From Candidatus Sumerlaea chitinivorans (lineage in GTDB: Bacteria; Sumerlaeota; Sumerlaeia; Sumerlaeales; Sumerlaeaceae), in assembly GCA_003290465.1 (NCBI GenBank), contig CP030759.1, positions 784,672 to 848,671 of the forward strand: a stretch of DNA of 64,000 nt, in the 5' to 3' direction. Positions 1 to 10,232 of this stretch are shown here, one piece after another; the stretch's first letter is position 1; each line of letters opens with the position of its first letter. The translations under genes and the position numbers were made by a program. Below the pieces are notes generated by a model. The model saw nothing but the letters and a program-made list of their open reading frames with translations. It had not been told where the DNA came from and ran no database searches.

Positions 1-895
1 GAAGGCGTGCTTGGAGAAGAGGATCATCCCTACGCCAGAGAAGTGTTGGGGAAAGAAGTAAAATGCGGAGCACCATATCCGCGATCACGCAGTACTCAAC
101 TCGCTTGCGCCTGGCGGGTGAATAGTTATCCTCCAAAAACACCTTGAGCCCGCTAAACAAGCGCTTGCACGCTTCGGCTCGCTTTTGGGGCGCACTTTCA
201 CCTTGAGTGTGGATGAGCGTGACTTCAGGGGCGTAGAAAACTTCGAAACCGGCTCGCCTCATTCGCCAACACAGGTCGGTGTCCTCAGCATAGAAGAAGT
301 ATCGCGAACTGAAGCCGCCAACACTATCCCACGCTGCGCGCGGAATCAGCATTGCCGAACCCATCACCCAATCGACGGATCTTAGGGAGCTATGGGCGGT
401 ACGGGAGCCGAACCCTAAGCGCTTACGTGCGTATTTGACTAAGCCCGCACAAATGGAATGGGCGGACCAATAGCTCCACATGGTGGGGAAGCGGTAGGCG
501 GAGAGTTGTTCGACCCCGTTCTCGTAGGTTAGACGCGGGGCCACAATGCCAACAGGTCTGCGTTGACCCAGTAGCCTCTGGGCCGTCGCAAGCCACCTCT
601 CAATCGCGCCCTCTGGGACAATGATATCAGGATTGAGAATACATAAAAACTCTCCATGGGCCTCTTGCGCCCCGAGATTGCATCCAAGTCCATAACCCAG
701 ATTTGTGTCGGAGCGGATCAGAGCAATCGGTAGGTCCTGCAGGTCTTGCCAATCGGAATTGGGCGATGCGTTGTCGACAACAATGATCTCGTGTGGGATA
801 GTGACATTTTGGAGCGACGCAAGCAGCCGGCGCACCAAGTGACTTGTCTGGTAGTTTACGATTACAAAGGAGATCAGACAATCGGCCTTACCCAT
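1..895 (-). CDS. Family 2 glycosyltransferase, rhamnosyltransferase-like (3' end beyond window)
   Basis: This reading frame is open from an ATG at 895 to the window edge, so the C-terminus is missing and about 298 residues are visible. It is a GT-A fold glycosyltransferase of the WbbL/COG1216 type, which normally adds a sugar to a lipid-linked glycan on the cytoplasmic side of the membrane. The N-terminus reads SFVIVNYQT, followed by the nucleotide-sugar site IIVVDNAS. Further on are LNPDI in the DXD position and FFYAEDTDLCWRMRRAGF, the usual acceptor-site signature of this family. A PMT-like glycosyltransferase gene lies 116 bases upstream on the same strand, suggesting a surface-polysaccharide group. 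The sugar donor and acceptor cannot be told from sequence. Confidence 0.85.
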   Translation of the reverse strand, partial: MGKADCLISFVIVNYQTSHLVRRLLASLQNVTIPHEIIVVDNASPNSDWQDLQDLPIALIRSDTNLGYGLGCNLGAQEAHGEFLCILNPDIIVPEGAIERWLATAQRLLGQRRPVGIVAPRLTYENGVEQLSAYRFPTMWSYWSAHSICAGLVKYARKRLGFGSRTAHSSLRSVDWVMGSAMLIPRAAWDSVGGFSSRYFFYAEDTDLCWRMRRAGFEVFYAPEVTLIHTQGESAPQKRAEACKRLFSGLKVFLEDNYSPARRKRVEYCVIADMVLRILLLSPTLLWRRDDPLLQARL

Positions 896-1011
896 TCCAA
901 CCCTTTCCGCCGTAGACGACGCTGTCGTGTACAAATCTAAGCGTCACCATCTACCCATGATCACTTGATAGCAAGAAGCGAGTAGGACTGAGAAACAGTA
1001 CAACCATTGTC

Positions 1012-2649
1012 CTAACGGCGGGTTACGTCTGTCGACAGTGAGAAGCTTGGGCGCAGTGATTGTTCAAGGCGTGTGCTTAGCGCTCCTCCCTTGCGGCAAT
1101 ACAAGCGGAATTTTGGATCACTGGATTCCAAAAGCGGGTGAGCGGCGTAATTGTTATTGAACCACTGGACGATAGGATGTGAGGCCGGGGCTGGATTGTC
1201 GAGCATGTTGATCACCAGCAATTCAGGATGTGTGCGCTCAAGTTGGTGCAGAGTTCGTTGGGAGAGAGTCTGAGTCGTTGGGCCATATAAAAGAGGAATG
1301 ACAAAGAATACGCCAGTGGGCGGACGTTTAGAGGATGCCTCATATAGGGTCGGGGTATTCCCCCAAACGAAAAAGGTCTCTGTTGGTGTGAGGATGCGGG
1401 CTATGCGTTTTCCAAGTGTTTCTTCATTCACAAAACAGGGACCATACTTCCGGAGGGACCACTCGACAGGTGAGTGGAGCAAATCAGCACCGAAGGTGCA
1501 TGCCCGCCAAATTGTTAACACGATTAACGCCCCCACCCACACGGCTCCTACTTCTTTACTCAGAGAGCGGCGCAGTCTCACACCTGCCACTGGCAGGAGA
1601 ATTGCAAGCCATGGAAGCCAGAGTTGGTAGTAGTGTGGATACCACCTGCCCGGTAAGCCAATCACCGAAGGCAATAGCGCCACTATGCACACGATGTGCC
1701 AGATTGAGTGGCTCCGCCTTTTGGCCATTAGTACCGAGCACGCAACCGCCGCTGCGAGGACCCAAGGGATCAAATCGCGCATCTCGACCGGAAGAAGATT
1801 CACTGGCAGATATGCTTCGAAGATATTCTGCAGTGGATTCTGGGCATACCATCGATTCCAGCGGAACATAATCTGGAGAAATTCGGACAACGAATTTTGA
1901 AAGTAGAGTACCGTGATTGCGGCAGCTATGGGCAATGCCACTCCAGCGCTGAACACAAGAATCGTTTGCAGCCAACTCCATCGTAAACGATTCGCGGCCA
2001 CCGGAGAGACTAGGAACCGATTGCGGGGATGTGTGGCTTCGATTAGTATGCTTGTGCCTACCCATGGGGCAATCACGGGCTTAAGTAGAAGCCCGACTCC
2101 AAACAGCACACCCGCAGTGAGTCTGGAGTGCAAAAAGGTAGAAGGGGAGGAATGTGTCTGTGGCAAAAGCAAGACAACCATCGCCCAAACGACCACAGCA
2201 TTTAGAAACACTTCGGTGTTTGGCTGGTTGGCTTGCAGTTCGAGATGTTGACTCAAAACAGTCCATGCAAAGGCAGCCCAGATGCCTGCTGTCCGACTGT
2301 GGGTCAAAATCTGGGCTAAGCGATAAACCCCGACCATCGTGGCAACCGATGGGACGATCCATAGCCAATACCGCATCCACGGGCCACTGGTGGTAAAAGC
2401 CGCGGCACAAGCGTATAGCCAGTAAATTGCTGGAGGTTTAATGTCCCACAAATCAGAGTAAAGTTTGCGTCCTGCTACCAATTCTCGCCCGATAACGGAA
2501 TACACGGCAAGGTCGGTCTCTGGGGGTTCGGTAAGGGTACGCAGGCGAGTGATTGCGAGAAGGACCGCAAACAGAAACAGCATAAGATGCCGCTTTCGCC
2601 CAATCGCGGCGACAGCCTTTATACTAAGTGAACGATGCATCCGCCCCAT
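1012..2649 (-). CDS. Multi-spanning PMT/ArnT-like (GT39-type) glycosyltransferase
   Basis: This is an integral membrane protein of about 545 residues with many hydrophobic segments. Near the N-terminus is PETDLAVYSVIGRELVAG, followed by DLWDIKPPAIYW. These match the first periplasmic loop of PMT_2/ArnT-like enzymes, where an acidic residue is thought to be catalytic. Such enzymes transfer a sugar from a polyprenyl-phosphate donor to lipid or protein outside the cytoplasmic membrane. A hydrophilic C-terminal part of about 130 residues follows the membrane core. I chose the ATG at 2649; ATG 2640 and TTG 2661 are also possible. All overlap the 3' end of prmA, so the two genes are probably co-transcribed. 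The substrate is unknown. Confidence 0.75.
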   Translation of the reverse strand: MGRMHRSLSIKAVAAIGRKRHLMLFLFAVLLAITRLRTLTEPPETDLAVYSVIGRELVAGRKLYSDLWDIKPPAIYWLYACAAAFTTSGPWMRYWLWIVPSVATMVGVYRLAQILTHSRTAGIWAAFAWTVLSQHLELQANQPNTEVFLNAVVVWAMVVLLLPQTHSSPSTFLHSRLTAGVLFGVGLLLKPVIAPWVGTSILIEATHPRNRFLVSPVAANRLRWSWLQTILVFSAGVALPIAAAITVLYFQNSLSEFLQIMFRWNRWYAQNPLQNIFEAYLPVNLLPVEMRDLIPWVLAAAVACSVLMAKRRSHSIWHIVCIVALLPSVIGLPGRWYPHYYQLWLPWLAILLPVAGVRLRRSLSKEVGAVWVGALIVLTIWRACTFGADLLHSPVEWSLRKYGPCFVNEETLGKRIARILTPTETFFVWGNTPTLYEASSKRPPTGVFFVIPLLYGPTTQTLSQRTLHQLERTHPELLVINMLDNPAPASHPIVQWFNNNYAAHPLLESSDPKFRLYCRKGGALSTRLEQSLRPSFSLSTDVTRR

Positions 2650-3503
2650 TCGCCAAGGCAATCTCGCGCAGCAACCCTAAGTCCGTGGGCGCTCAGCGCC
2701 TCTTCGATCTCTCTTCTCTCAGCCTCAAGAAATCCAGTCACAACTGTGAAAGAGTGCAGACTGAGAAACTGTTTTATAGTTGGTACAAGGGGGAGCAGAT
2801 GCTGAGGAAGCATGTTACACAGAACAAGATCAAATGGGTGAACTCTGAAAGCACTCAGCTCTGCAACTGCGATCGAGACTTGTTCGGATGAAATTCCATT
2901 TAGGCGTAAATTCAAGGCAGCGTTCTCTGCAATGAGTGGGTCGTTGTCCACTCCGAGGCACCATTTAGCCCCAAGCTTAGCACAAGCAATGCACAGGATT
3001 CCGCTGCCGGTTCCCACGTCAAGGACAGTCATTCCGGCCTTGAAGACTGTGCGAAGCATCGTCAGACAGAGTTGCGTTGTCGCGTGGGTCCCAGTTCCAA
3101 AGGCCATTCCGGGTTCAATGATGAGCGAAACCTTTCCACGAAACCCATTAGTGTCCGCGGCCCATGGAGGGCAAATCACATAATCCGGGGGTACGTGCAC
3201 AGGGACGAAAAACTGCTTCCATTTTTCGTTCCAGTTTTCGCGTGGAACCAGCCCAAAGCCTACCGTGACCGATTGAGGATCGAGCCCGGTCTGCGTGAGC
3301 CACTCTTGGAATGCTGTGTGGAAATTCTCTCTCGACGTCTGGGCGGGAAGGTAAATCTTCCAAGAGGTAGCGCCTTCGGCCTCTGATTCGTTTATTCCCA
3401 AGACGTCCCACTCTGCAAGAAACTCCCACAAACGCTCAGACGTTAGCTGAGAATGCTTTCGACACTCAATTTCGACGCACAACCAATCGTTTTCCACCGG
3501 CAC
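2619..3503 (-). CDS. prmA: Ribosomal protein L11 methyltransferase
   Basis: The 294-residue product fits PrmA, which methylates lysines and the N-terminus of ribosomal protein L11 in the cytosol. The linker and Rossmann parts show EPGMAFGTGTHATTQLCL, the family signature, then the SAM site VLDVGTGSGILCIACAKLGA. LVLCNMLPQHLLPL sits where PrmA usually has its NILA-type motif, so this motif is slightly divergent. The N-terminal 90 or so residues form the L11-binding region. The start is a GTG at 3503. The gene faces away from accB across about 120 bases and overlaps the downstream glycosyltransferase gene. Confidence 0.9.
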   Translation of the reverse strand: MPVENDWLCVEIECRKHSQLTSERLWEFLAEWDVLGINESEAEGATSWKIYLPAQTSRENFHTAFQEWLTQTGLDPQSVTVGFGLVPRENWNEKWKQFFVPVHVPPDYVICPPWAADTNGFRGKVSLIIEPGMAFGTGTHATTQLCLTMLRTVFKAGMTVLDVGTGSGILCIACAKLGAKWCLGVDNDPLIAENAALNLRLNGISSEQVSIAVAELSAFRVHPFDLVLCNMLPQHLLPLVPTIKQFLSLHSFTVVTGFLEAERREIEEALSAHGLRVAARDCLGEWGGCIVHLV

Positions 3504-3626
3504 AGCTTATCCTCGCGACTGCAACTTCCTACATGTCGTTCTTAACATTTCTTATTGCACCCAACTCACTAAGCGCACCAAATAAGCAATCGTTAATGAT
3601 TCCGAATGTGGAGAAAGTGGATCTGC

Positions 3627-4229
3627 ATGGCTGAGGAAACGGCAAAGAAAAAGAAGACAGCTCCCTCGGGTCAACTGTCGTTTAGTGTGAGGGACATCAA
3701 AGAGCTTTTCATCCTGATGAAAGAAAATGACATTGCAGAGCTGAACATCGAGCAGGGGGGCACGAAAATCCACGTCGTGAGTTTGCGGGGCCAAACAGCA
3801 GCCCAACAAGTACCACAGGTCGTGCCCGTTGTACCAAGTGTGGCGCCGGTGAGCGTGGTGAGTCCCCCGCCAATTGCTGCAGGAGCTCCGCCGATGGATG
3901 CTGGGTTAGAAGTCCCGGCTCAGCCGTCAACGCCGGCGACGGCAGCTCCCGCCGAAGCCCCTACAACGGAATCTGAACCTCCCGCGCATTGGAAAACAGT
4001 TCGTTCTCCGATGGTCGGTACCTTTTATCGTGCTCCAGCGCCAGATGCACCACCCTTCGTTGAGGTTGGCGACCGCGTGAAGGAAGATACCACGCTCTGC
4101 ATCATTGAAGCGATGAAGCTGATGAACGAGATCAAAGCAGAGATGCGGGGGCGCGTCGCGAAAATCCTTGTGGAAAACGGCATGCCGGTCGAGTACAACC
4201 AGCCGCTGTTCTACATTGAGCCAGAATGA
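3627..4229 (+). CDS. accB: Biotin carboxyl carrier protein of acetyl-CoA carboxylase
   Basis: AccB carries the biotin that AccC carboxylates in the first step of fatty-acid synthesis. The C-terminal biotinyl domain contains [11 protein letters not shown], with the modified lysine at about residue 164 of 200. The thumb-like [16 protein letters not shown] segment precedes it. The N-terminal region is lysine-rich and then resembles the usual AccB start ([20 protein letters not shown]). A proline/alanine/valine-rich linker of about 70 residues connects the two parts. I prefer ATG 3627 to an in-frame ATG 21 bases earlier because the protein then begins with a normal MAEE sequence; the nearest Shine-Dalgarno-like stretch is weak. 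accC follows after 93 bases. Confidence 0.93.
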   Translation: MAEETAKKKKTAPSGQLSFSVRDIKELFILMKENDIAELNIEQGGTKIHVVSLRGQTAAQQVPQVVPVVPSVAPVSVVSPPPIAAGAPPMDAGLEVPAQPSTPATAAPAEAPTTESEPPAHWKTVRSPMVGTFYRAPAPDAPPFVEVGDRVKEDTTLCIIEAMKLMNEIKAEMRGRVAKILVENGMPVEYNQPLFYIEPE

Positions 4230-4322
4230 GGCGCCTTGGCGCAAATCTGTGCTTCAAGTAACACGCGAGAGTATAGAGTCTAAACAACACATCATCAATT
4301 ATCGAATTGAGCTGAAGTTGGT

Positions 4323-5663
4323 ATGTTCCGAAAAATCCTGATCGCAAACCGCGGTGAAGTGGCGCTTCGAATCATACGCGCTTGTAAAGAACTCGGAATC
4401 CAAACCGTGGCAGTGTATTCGGAAGCAGATGCGGACTCACTGCACGTAAAATTCGCGGACGAGGACGTCTGCATTGGTCCAGCACCCTCGAGCGAAAGTT
4501 ACTTGAACATCGCTCGGATCATTAGCGCTGCAGAAATCACTGACGCAGAGGCAATTCATCCCGGGTATGGATTCCTTGCCGAGAACGCGCGCTTTGCGGA
4601 GCTTTGTGAAACATGCAAAATCAAATTTATCGGTCCTAAGCCTGACGCGATTCGCAGAATGGGCGATAAAGCGGAGGCGAAACGGACCATGCGAGAGGCC
4701 GGCGTTCCATGCGTGCCTGGAAGCGATGGGATTGTCACCGATCAGAAAGAGGCACGTGCAATTGCGGATGAAATCGGTTATCCGGTCATTATTAAGGCCG
4801 CGGCTGGGGGAGGCGGTCGCGGAATGAGGGTGGCACATACGCCGATCGCATTATCTACGGCATTTGTGACCGCCCAAGCAGAAGCCGAAAAAGCGTTCGG
4901 AAATCCCGGCGTGTACATTGAGAAGTACATCGAGAATCCAAAACACGTGGAGGTCCAGATTCTCGCCGACGAGCATGGAAATGTCCTCCATTTCGGCGAG
5001 CGTGATTGCAGTGTCCAGCGGCGTCATCAGAAGCTGATCGAGGAGAGCCCGTGTGCCATTCTTGACCCGGAGACTCGACGGCGGATCGGCGAAGCCGCAG
5101 TGCGTGCTGCTCGAGCGGTAGGTTATCAAAATGCCGGCACCATCGAGTTCCTCATGGATAAGGACAAGAATTTCTACTTTATGGAAATGAACACCCGAAT
5201 TCAGGTGGAGCACCCGGTCACCGAAGAGGTTACGCACTTTGATTTGGTGCAAGCTCAGATTCGAATTGCGGCAGGCGAAAAACTTACGCTTAAGCAAGAA
5301 GACATCACTCTTCACGGACATGCCATTGAGTGCAGAATCAATGCGGAAGACCCATACCGCAATTTTATGCCAAGTCCCGGCCGACTCACCACCTACCACG
5401 TTCCGGGTGGCCCCGGTGTGCGTGTAGATTCACATTGTTACGAAGAGTACACAATTCCTCCGTTCTACGACTCCATGATTGCGAAGCTCATCACGTGGGC
5501 CCCCACGCGCGAAGAATGCATTGCACGCATGCGCCGTGCATTGGACGAATTTGTGATTGAGGGAATTGCCACCACGATTCCATTCCATAGAGAAGTTATG
5601 GATAGTGAGGAATTTCGGAGCGGCCGCTTCGGCACGAATTTCGTTGAGCGATTCTGGAAATAA
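4323..5663 (+). CDS. accC: Biotin carboxylase subunit of acetyl-CoA carboxylase
   Basis: AccC uses ATP and bicarbonate to carboxylate biotin on AccB. The 446 residues match the usual length of about 450. The N-terminus [19 protein letters not shown] is the classical biotin-carboxylase opening. The glycine-rich ATP-grasp loop [13 protein letters not shown] lies near residue 160, and [18 protein letters not shown], with active-site residues, lies near residue 290. ECRINAEDP and the C-terminal domain are intact. The gene runs behind accB and ends before a strong terminator hairpin shared with the convergent fusA gene. accA and accD are not in this window. Confidence 0.96.
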   Translation: MFRKILIANRGEVALRIIRACKELGIQTVAVYSEADADSLHVKFADEDVCIGPAPSSESYLNIARIISAAEITDAEAIHPGYGFLAENARFAELCETCKIKFIGPKPDAIRRMGDKAEAKRTMREAGVPCVPGSDGIVTDQKEARAIADEIGYPVIIKAAAGGGGRGMRVAHTPIALSTAFVTAQAEAEKAFGNPGVYIEKYIENPKHVEVQILADEHGNVLHFGERDCSVQRRHQKLIEESPCAILDPETRRRIGEAAVRAARAVGYQNAGTIEFLMDKDKNFYFMEMNTRIQVEHPVTEEVTHFDLVQAQIRIAAGEKLTLKQEDITLHGHAIECRINAEDPYRNFMPSPGRLTTYHVPGGPGVRVDSHCYEEYTIPPFYDSMIAKLITWAPTREECIARMRRALDEFVIEGIATTIPFHREVMDSEEFRSGRFGTNFVERFWK

Positions 5664-5727
5664 GTGCCGAAGAGTTGCGAGCTGCTTCAGGGGCAAACGC
5701 ATTCAATAGAGAATTGTGAACAGAAAA

Positions 5728-5757
5728 AGAGGAGTAGCGATTTCCCGCTACTCCTCT
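5728..5757. terminator. Bidirectional rho-independent terminator between accC and fusA
   Basis: A perfect 12-base stem (arms 5728-5739 and 5746-5757) encloses a six-base loop. On the plus strand it is followed by CTCGTTTT, and on the minus strand by CTTTTT. It sits between the convergent ends of accC and fusA, so it probably terminates both, more strongly on the fusA side. Confidence 0.85.
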
Positions 5758-5796
5758 CTCGTTTTGTGCGTAAAACGCGAGGAGGACATTTGCCAG

Positions 5797-7896
5797 CTAT
5801 CGGTTCACAATGTCCTGTCCAGTGATTTTCTCGAAGATGGCGCGTGGAACTTTTTCATAATGTGAGAACTGCATCGTATATGTTGCTCGCCCCTGAGTTC
5901 GGCTTCGCAAATCTGTTGCATAGCCAAACATCTCGCTCAGCGGGACGTTTGCCCGAACGACTTGGGCGTTGCCACGCCGCATTGTCTCTTCGATTTTGCC
6001 TCGACGCGAGGTGAGGTCGCCTAAAACATCGCCGAAAAACTCCTCCGGGGTTACGACCTCGACAAGCATTATCGGCTCCAGCAGTTCTGGATCGCACTTG
6101 CGGGCCCCCTCCTTGAATGCAATGGACCCGGCAAACTCGAACGCCATTTCGCTGGAATCGACCGGGTGGAATGAGCCGTCCACCAAGGTGACCTTAATAT
6201 CCACCATCGGATAGCCGGCAAGCACTCCAGTTTTCATTGCGCCGACCACACCCTTTTCTACCGCTGGGATGTATTCTTTGGGGACGACTCCGCCCACAAT
6301 TTCGCTGTGGAACTCGAAGCCAAATCCGGGTGGCATTGGCTCGATGCGCAGAACCACATGACCATATTGGCCGCGTCCACCACTTTGGCGAATGTACTTG
6401 CCCTCGGCCCGATCAATGGATTTCGTAATTGTTTCACGATACGCGACCTGCGGTCGCCCCACATTTGCTTCGACTTTAAATTCTCGGCGGAGACGGTCCA
6501 CGATAATCTCGAGGTGCAATTCGCCCATACCGCTGAGGATCGTCTGGTTCGTTTCCTCGTCGGTATGGACGCGGAATGTCGGGTCCTCCTCAGCCAGCCG
6601 CTGAAGCGCGGTGCTAAGCCGATCCTGATCTTGTTTCGTTTTCGGTTCGACCGCAATGTGAATAACTGGCTCAGGGAATGTCATCGGCTCCAAAAGGATC
6701 GGATGGTCTGGATCACACAGCGTATCGCCTGTCTGCGTGTACTTGAAGCCGACGGCAGCAGCGATATCGCCAGTGCGCACCTCGTCGAGCGGTTCCCGGT
6801 CGTTTGCATGCATGAGCAGGATACGGCCAACGCGCTCGGTTTTATCCTTCGAACTGTTGAACACATAGGAGCCTGAGCGCAGCAGCCCGCTGTAAACGCG
6901 GAAGTAGGTCAGTTTCCCCACATGGGGATCCGTCATGATCTTGAACGCAAGAGCCGCAAACGGCTGGTTGTCGTCGGGCCTGCGTTCTTCAATTTCCCCC
7001 GTTTCCGGGTTCTCACCTGTGACCGCGGGAATATCGAGGGGAGAGGGGAGATAATCGATCACCGCATCCAGTAGCGGTTGAACACCTTTATTTTTGAACG
7101 ATGAGCCACACAGCACCGGAGTAATCTTGGCGCTTAGGACGCTTTGGCGGAGTAAAGGTTTGAGTTCCTCTGGCGAGAAGTCATGGTTTTCTTGTTGGAG
7201 ATACTTCTCCATGAAGGAGTCGTCGTACTCCGCGATGGCTTCGAGCATTTTTGCATGCCACTCAATAGCTTGCTCCCGGTACTCGTCTGGTATCTCGGCA
7301 ACCTCGTACCGCGTTCCTTTCCATTCGTCCTCGAGGGGCCATAGTATAGCCTTCATCGCAACGAGATCAATGACACCCCGGAACGAATCCTCGACGCCAA
7401 CGGGAATCTGAATGGGAACGGGGTGGCAGCCAAGGCGATCGCGCATCATTTCAACCGTGCCGAAGAAGTCTGCGCCGATTCGATCCATTTTGTTCACAAA
7501 CGCGAGCCGCGGCACCCCATATTTGTCAGCTTGGCGCCAGACGGTCTCGCTTTGAGGTTCCACGCCGCCCACGGCGCAAAAGAGTGCAATCGCACCGTCG
7601 AGAACGCGGATAGACCGTTCGACTTCGACCGTAAAATCCACGTGTCCGGGCGTATCGATAATGTTAATATGGTGATCGCGCCATGTGCACTGAGTAGAAG
7701 CCGAGGTAATCGTGATCCCTCGCTCCCGTTCCTGTTCCATCCAGTCCATTTCGGCCGCACCCTCGTGAACCTCACCAATCTTATAGGTGCGCCCTGTGTA
7801 GAACAAAATGCGCTCCGTCGTAGTCGTTTTGCCTGCGTCGATGTGAGCCATGATGCCAATGTTGCGAACACGACTCAGAGGAGTTTTGCGTCCCAC
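5797..7896 (-). CDS. fusA: Translation elongation factor G
   Basis: EF-G is the cytosolic GTPase that drives ribosomal translocation and helps recycle ribosomes. The 699 residues match the full length. The G1 loop [12 protein letters not shown] is at residues 17-28, the switch II motif DTPGH at 81-85, and NKMD at 135-138. Domains II to V follow, including YRETI and the GRGQYGHV segment of domain IV. The start is a GTG at 7896, with AAGGAA upstream. The gene stands alone here, without rpsL, rpsG or tuf, so it is outside the usual str operon. A second EF-G elsewhere in the genome is possible. Confidence 0.96.
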   Translation of the reverse strand: MGRKTPLSRVRNIGIMAHIDAGKTTTTERILFYTGRTYKIGEVHEGAAEMDWMEQERERGITITSASTQCTWRDHHINIIDTPGHVDFTVEVERSIRVLDGAIALFCAVGGVEPQSETVWRQADKYGVPRLAFVNKMDRIGADFFGTVEMMRDRLGCHPVPIQIPVGVEDSFRGVIDLVAMKAILWPLEDEWKGTRYEVAEIPDEYREQAIEWHAKMLEAIAEYDDSFMEKYLQQENHDFSPEELKPLLRQSVLSAKITPVLCGSSFKNKGVQPLLDAVIDYLPSPLDIPAVTGENPETGEIEERRPDDNQPFAALAFKIMTDPHVGKLTYFRVYSGLLRSGSYVFNSSKDKTERVGRILLMHANDREPLDEVRTGDIAAAVGFKYTQTGDTLCDPDHPILLEPMTFPEPVIHIAVEPKTKQDQDRLSTALQRLAEEDPTFRVHTDEETNQTILSGMGELHLEIIVDRLRREFKVEANVGRPQVAYRETITKSIDRAEGKYIRQSGGRGQYGHVVLRIEPMPPGFGFEFHSEIVGGVVPKEYIPAVEKGVVGAMKTGVLAGYPMVDIKVTLVDGSFHPVDSSEMAFEFAGSIAFKEGARKCDPELLEPIMLVEVVTPEEFFGDVLGDLTSRRGKIEETMRRGNAQVVRANVPLSEMFGYATDLRSRTQGRATYTMQFSHYEKVPRAIFEKITGQDIVNR

Positions 7897-8089
7897 GGTT
7901 TATCAATTCCTTCCAGCTTGAGTTTCTTAGGCACAGTGGGTTAGGAATCTTGGTCCTACCCGCAAAAGCCGGTCTGCTGTACAGAACACCGCGTGGGTTT
8001 ATTTCGGACTCGGGAACTTCGCAGGGGGATTTACCAGATTTGTAACGTTTTTCGAATGGGGTGAGTTCGCGGCGATTAATGAGGAGAGC

Positions 8090-10078
8090 CTAATCTCCTA
8101 CGCGTTGGCCTTTAAGTCTCTGAGTCAAGCGTGTGAAGCTTTGAAACAGACCGCCGATTTCCCTAATTCCGAAAAACTTACAGGCAAGTAGGTACACCAA
8201 AGCGCCAACAATGCTAATCGCGGTGAGTCTTGTCAGTTCAGGCAACTGAAGAGCCCGCAACCATCTAACGTGTGGTCGATCGTCGTAGATCACGAAGCGT
8301 ACATTGGCCGAATCAAAGGTCCCAGCCATCTGGGCTACAAGAAAGGCAGGCTCAGCGGGAGGTGTGGTCCCAGCTGGAATCGGACGCCGATAGACCTCGA
8401 CAAGAAGCTCCGGCGTAGAAGCGCCTCCCGTCCACGTCGCCTGTGCTAAGCGTAGCCAGGCATGACACGTACCACGCGGAGCAAAAACCACGACCACACG
8501 GTTTTTGCTAAAGTCCACAGTGGGAACTGGCGAGTCCTCTTGGCGTAACAAGCTCCAGAAACGTTGGAATTCCTGCTGCTCGCAAAGAACTAACGACCCG
8601 CCTGCATCATAGCGCGCACTGACATGAGCAGGGAACTCCCGCCCTTGTTCCAAGATAGCGATTTTCGGTTGGGTCAGAGTCAAAAGAGGCCACACAAACG
8701 CAGCCATAGCAAGCGATGCCCCCAACATCCGCCCACAATAGAGAAGTAGGTCGGGAAGCAGCGTCCACTCAAGTCGCTTACGCAGTGCGTTCAACGAGAG
8801 AGCAAGGGTGAAGACATACGTCACAGCCGAGCTCAGTGCGATCCCCGGGATGCCAAACCACCTCATGAAAAGGAAATTCAAGGCGATATTCAGGACAACA
8901 CCAGCTATGTTGATCCATGCAGGAGTTCGGGTGTCCTTGAGAGCGTAAAATATTCGAGTCGCAAACACCACAAGAGCGTAGGGGACAATAGAGAGTGCAT
9001 AGAGTGCCAGGAAACGGCTTGTGAATAGACTATCTGCATAGTGGAACTGACCCCGTTCAAACAGAACTCGGGTAATCGGCTCGGCCAGAAGGCAAATACC
9101 AACGGAAATCGGCAGAAGTGCTAAAGTTGTCCACCGAACCCCGCGGCTCATGGTCTCGAGAAACTGCGCGCGGTCATCTTTTGCTGCATGCTCAGCAAGC
9201 GTCGGGTAGAGAACAGTCGCAATCGAAACAGCGATAATGCCGTAGGGCATCATCACAAGCTGAAAGCAAAACGTATACGTGGTGTAGCCGCCCCCAACCG
9301 AATAAAGGAGGTTTGTGCGCACAGCTGTTGCCACAAGGTTGGCAGCTGCCACCACAAGGACCGGAAGGCTTAGGGTCACGACAGATCCCAACAGGGGGTC
9401 CCGAAGCGAAAAGCGTGGCCGGATTGGCATCCGGATCTTGAGAAGCCACGGTACCTGCACCAATGCCATGGCCGCGATGCCTGCTGTCGTCCCAACCGCT
9501 AAGCCCGTTACACCAACCCAACCCATGCGATAGAGAAGTAGCGTAGTGATCACAACAACGTTGTTTAGGATAGGGGCAGCGGCGGTGATTCCGAAAATCT
9601 TGTGAGAGTTCAAAATGGCCATGAAAACAGCATTCAGGCCGTAGAAGAACATTTGGGGTGCGAAGAAGCGAAAGAAGTACACCGATAGCTCACGACTGGC
9701 AGCCGCATGACTGCTTTTTCCGAGTGCTGTCAGTAGGCCAACGATTTGTGGCGCAAGCGCAACTGCAGCTGCCGAAACAATCGCGAGGATTCCTCCCACG
9801 TAACCCAAGAGGAGATTTGCGGTGCGCCACGCTTCCGGCGAACTTTTGCCGTGTCGCTGTTGCTCGCGAACAAGTAGGGGGATCAGGATGGAACTCAGAA
9901 CGCCGCCGATGATGAATTCGTAAAGGATGTTTGGAATGGTGTTTGCGAGCTGATATGCGTCATCGAATCGCCCACTCCCAAGAATGGCCGCAAAGGCCAT
10001 TACTCTTAGCAAGCCCGTGATGCGGCTAAGTAATGTGAGAAACGAAAACGTCGTCGTATGGCGAAGTACTTTGTTCAC
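8090..10078 (-). CDS. murJ: Lipid II flippase MurJ with a periplasmic PrcB-like insert
   Basis: MurJ flips the peptidoglycan precursor lipid II across the cytoplasmic membrane. Residues 1 to about 466 form the MATE-like membrane core, opening with TTTFSFLTLLSRITGLLRVM and containing GRFDDAYQLANTIPN, typical of the family. The product is 662 residues long, against about 510-550 for most MurJ proteins. The excess is a soluble stretch of about 140 residues (roughly 470-608, bases 8255-8671) between the last two membrane helices. With standard MurJ topology that loop faces the periplasm. It contains VDFSKNRVVVVFAPRGTCHA, then LLVEVYRRP and PAFLVAQMAG, which resembles the PrcB C-terminal family. 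The start is GTG 10078. The gene is divergent from the E2-like gene. The MurJ call is firm; the insert's identity is inferred. Confidence 0.9.
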   Translation of the reverse strand: MNKVLRHTTTFSFLTLLSRITGLLRVMAFAAILGSGRFDDAYQLANTIPNILYEFIIGGVLSSILIPLLVREQQRHGKSSPEAWRTANLLLGYVGGILAIVSAAAVALAPQIVGLLTALGKSSHAAASRELSVYFFRFFAPQMFFYGLNAVFMAILNSHKIFGITAAAPILNNVVVITTLLLYRMGWVGVTGLAVGTTAGIAAMALVQVPWLLKIRMPIRPRFSLRDPLLGSVVTLSLPVLVVAAANLVATAVRTNLLYSVGGGYTTYTFCFQLVMMPYGIIAVSIATVLYPTLAEHAAKDDRAQFLETMSRGVRWTTLALLPISVGICLLAEPITRVLFERGQFHYADSLFTSRFLALYALSIVPYALVVFATRIFYALKDTRTPAWINIAGVVLNIALNFLFMRWFGIPGIALSSAVTYVFTLALSLNALRKRLEWTLLPDLLLYCGRMLGASLAMAAFVWPLLTLTQPKIAILEQGREFPAHVSARYDAGGSLVLCEQQEFQRFWSLLRQEDSPVPTVDFSKNRVVVVFAPRGTCHAWLRLAQATWTGGASTPELLVEVYRRPIPAGTTPPAEPAFLVAQMAGTFDSANVRFVIYDDRPHVRWLRALQLPELTRLTAISIVGALVYLLACKFFGIREIGGLFQSFTRLTQRLKGQRVGD

Positions 10079-10232
10079 GCTTGCGCGAAACGATTGACGC
10101 GTTCGTCAGGCTCGGTCAATTTCGATATTGTTAGCTTCACGCGGACTTTCTCGAATAGCAATCCAAGCCGTTTCCTATTAGAGTAACGCTGCGTGTTTGA
10201 ATCTTTATGTCCATTCAGTGGGTGGATTGAGC

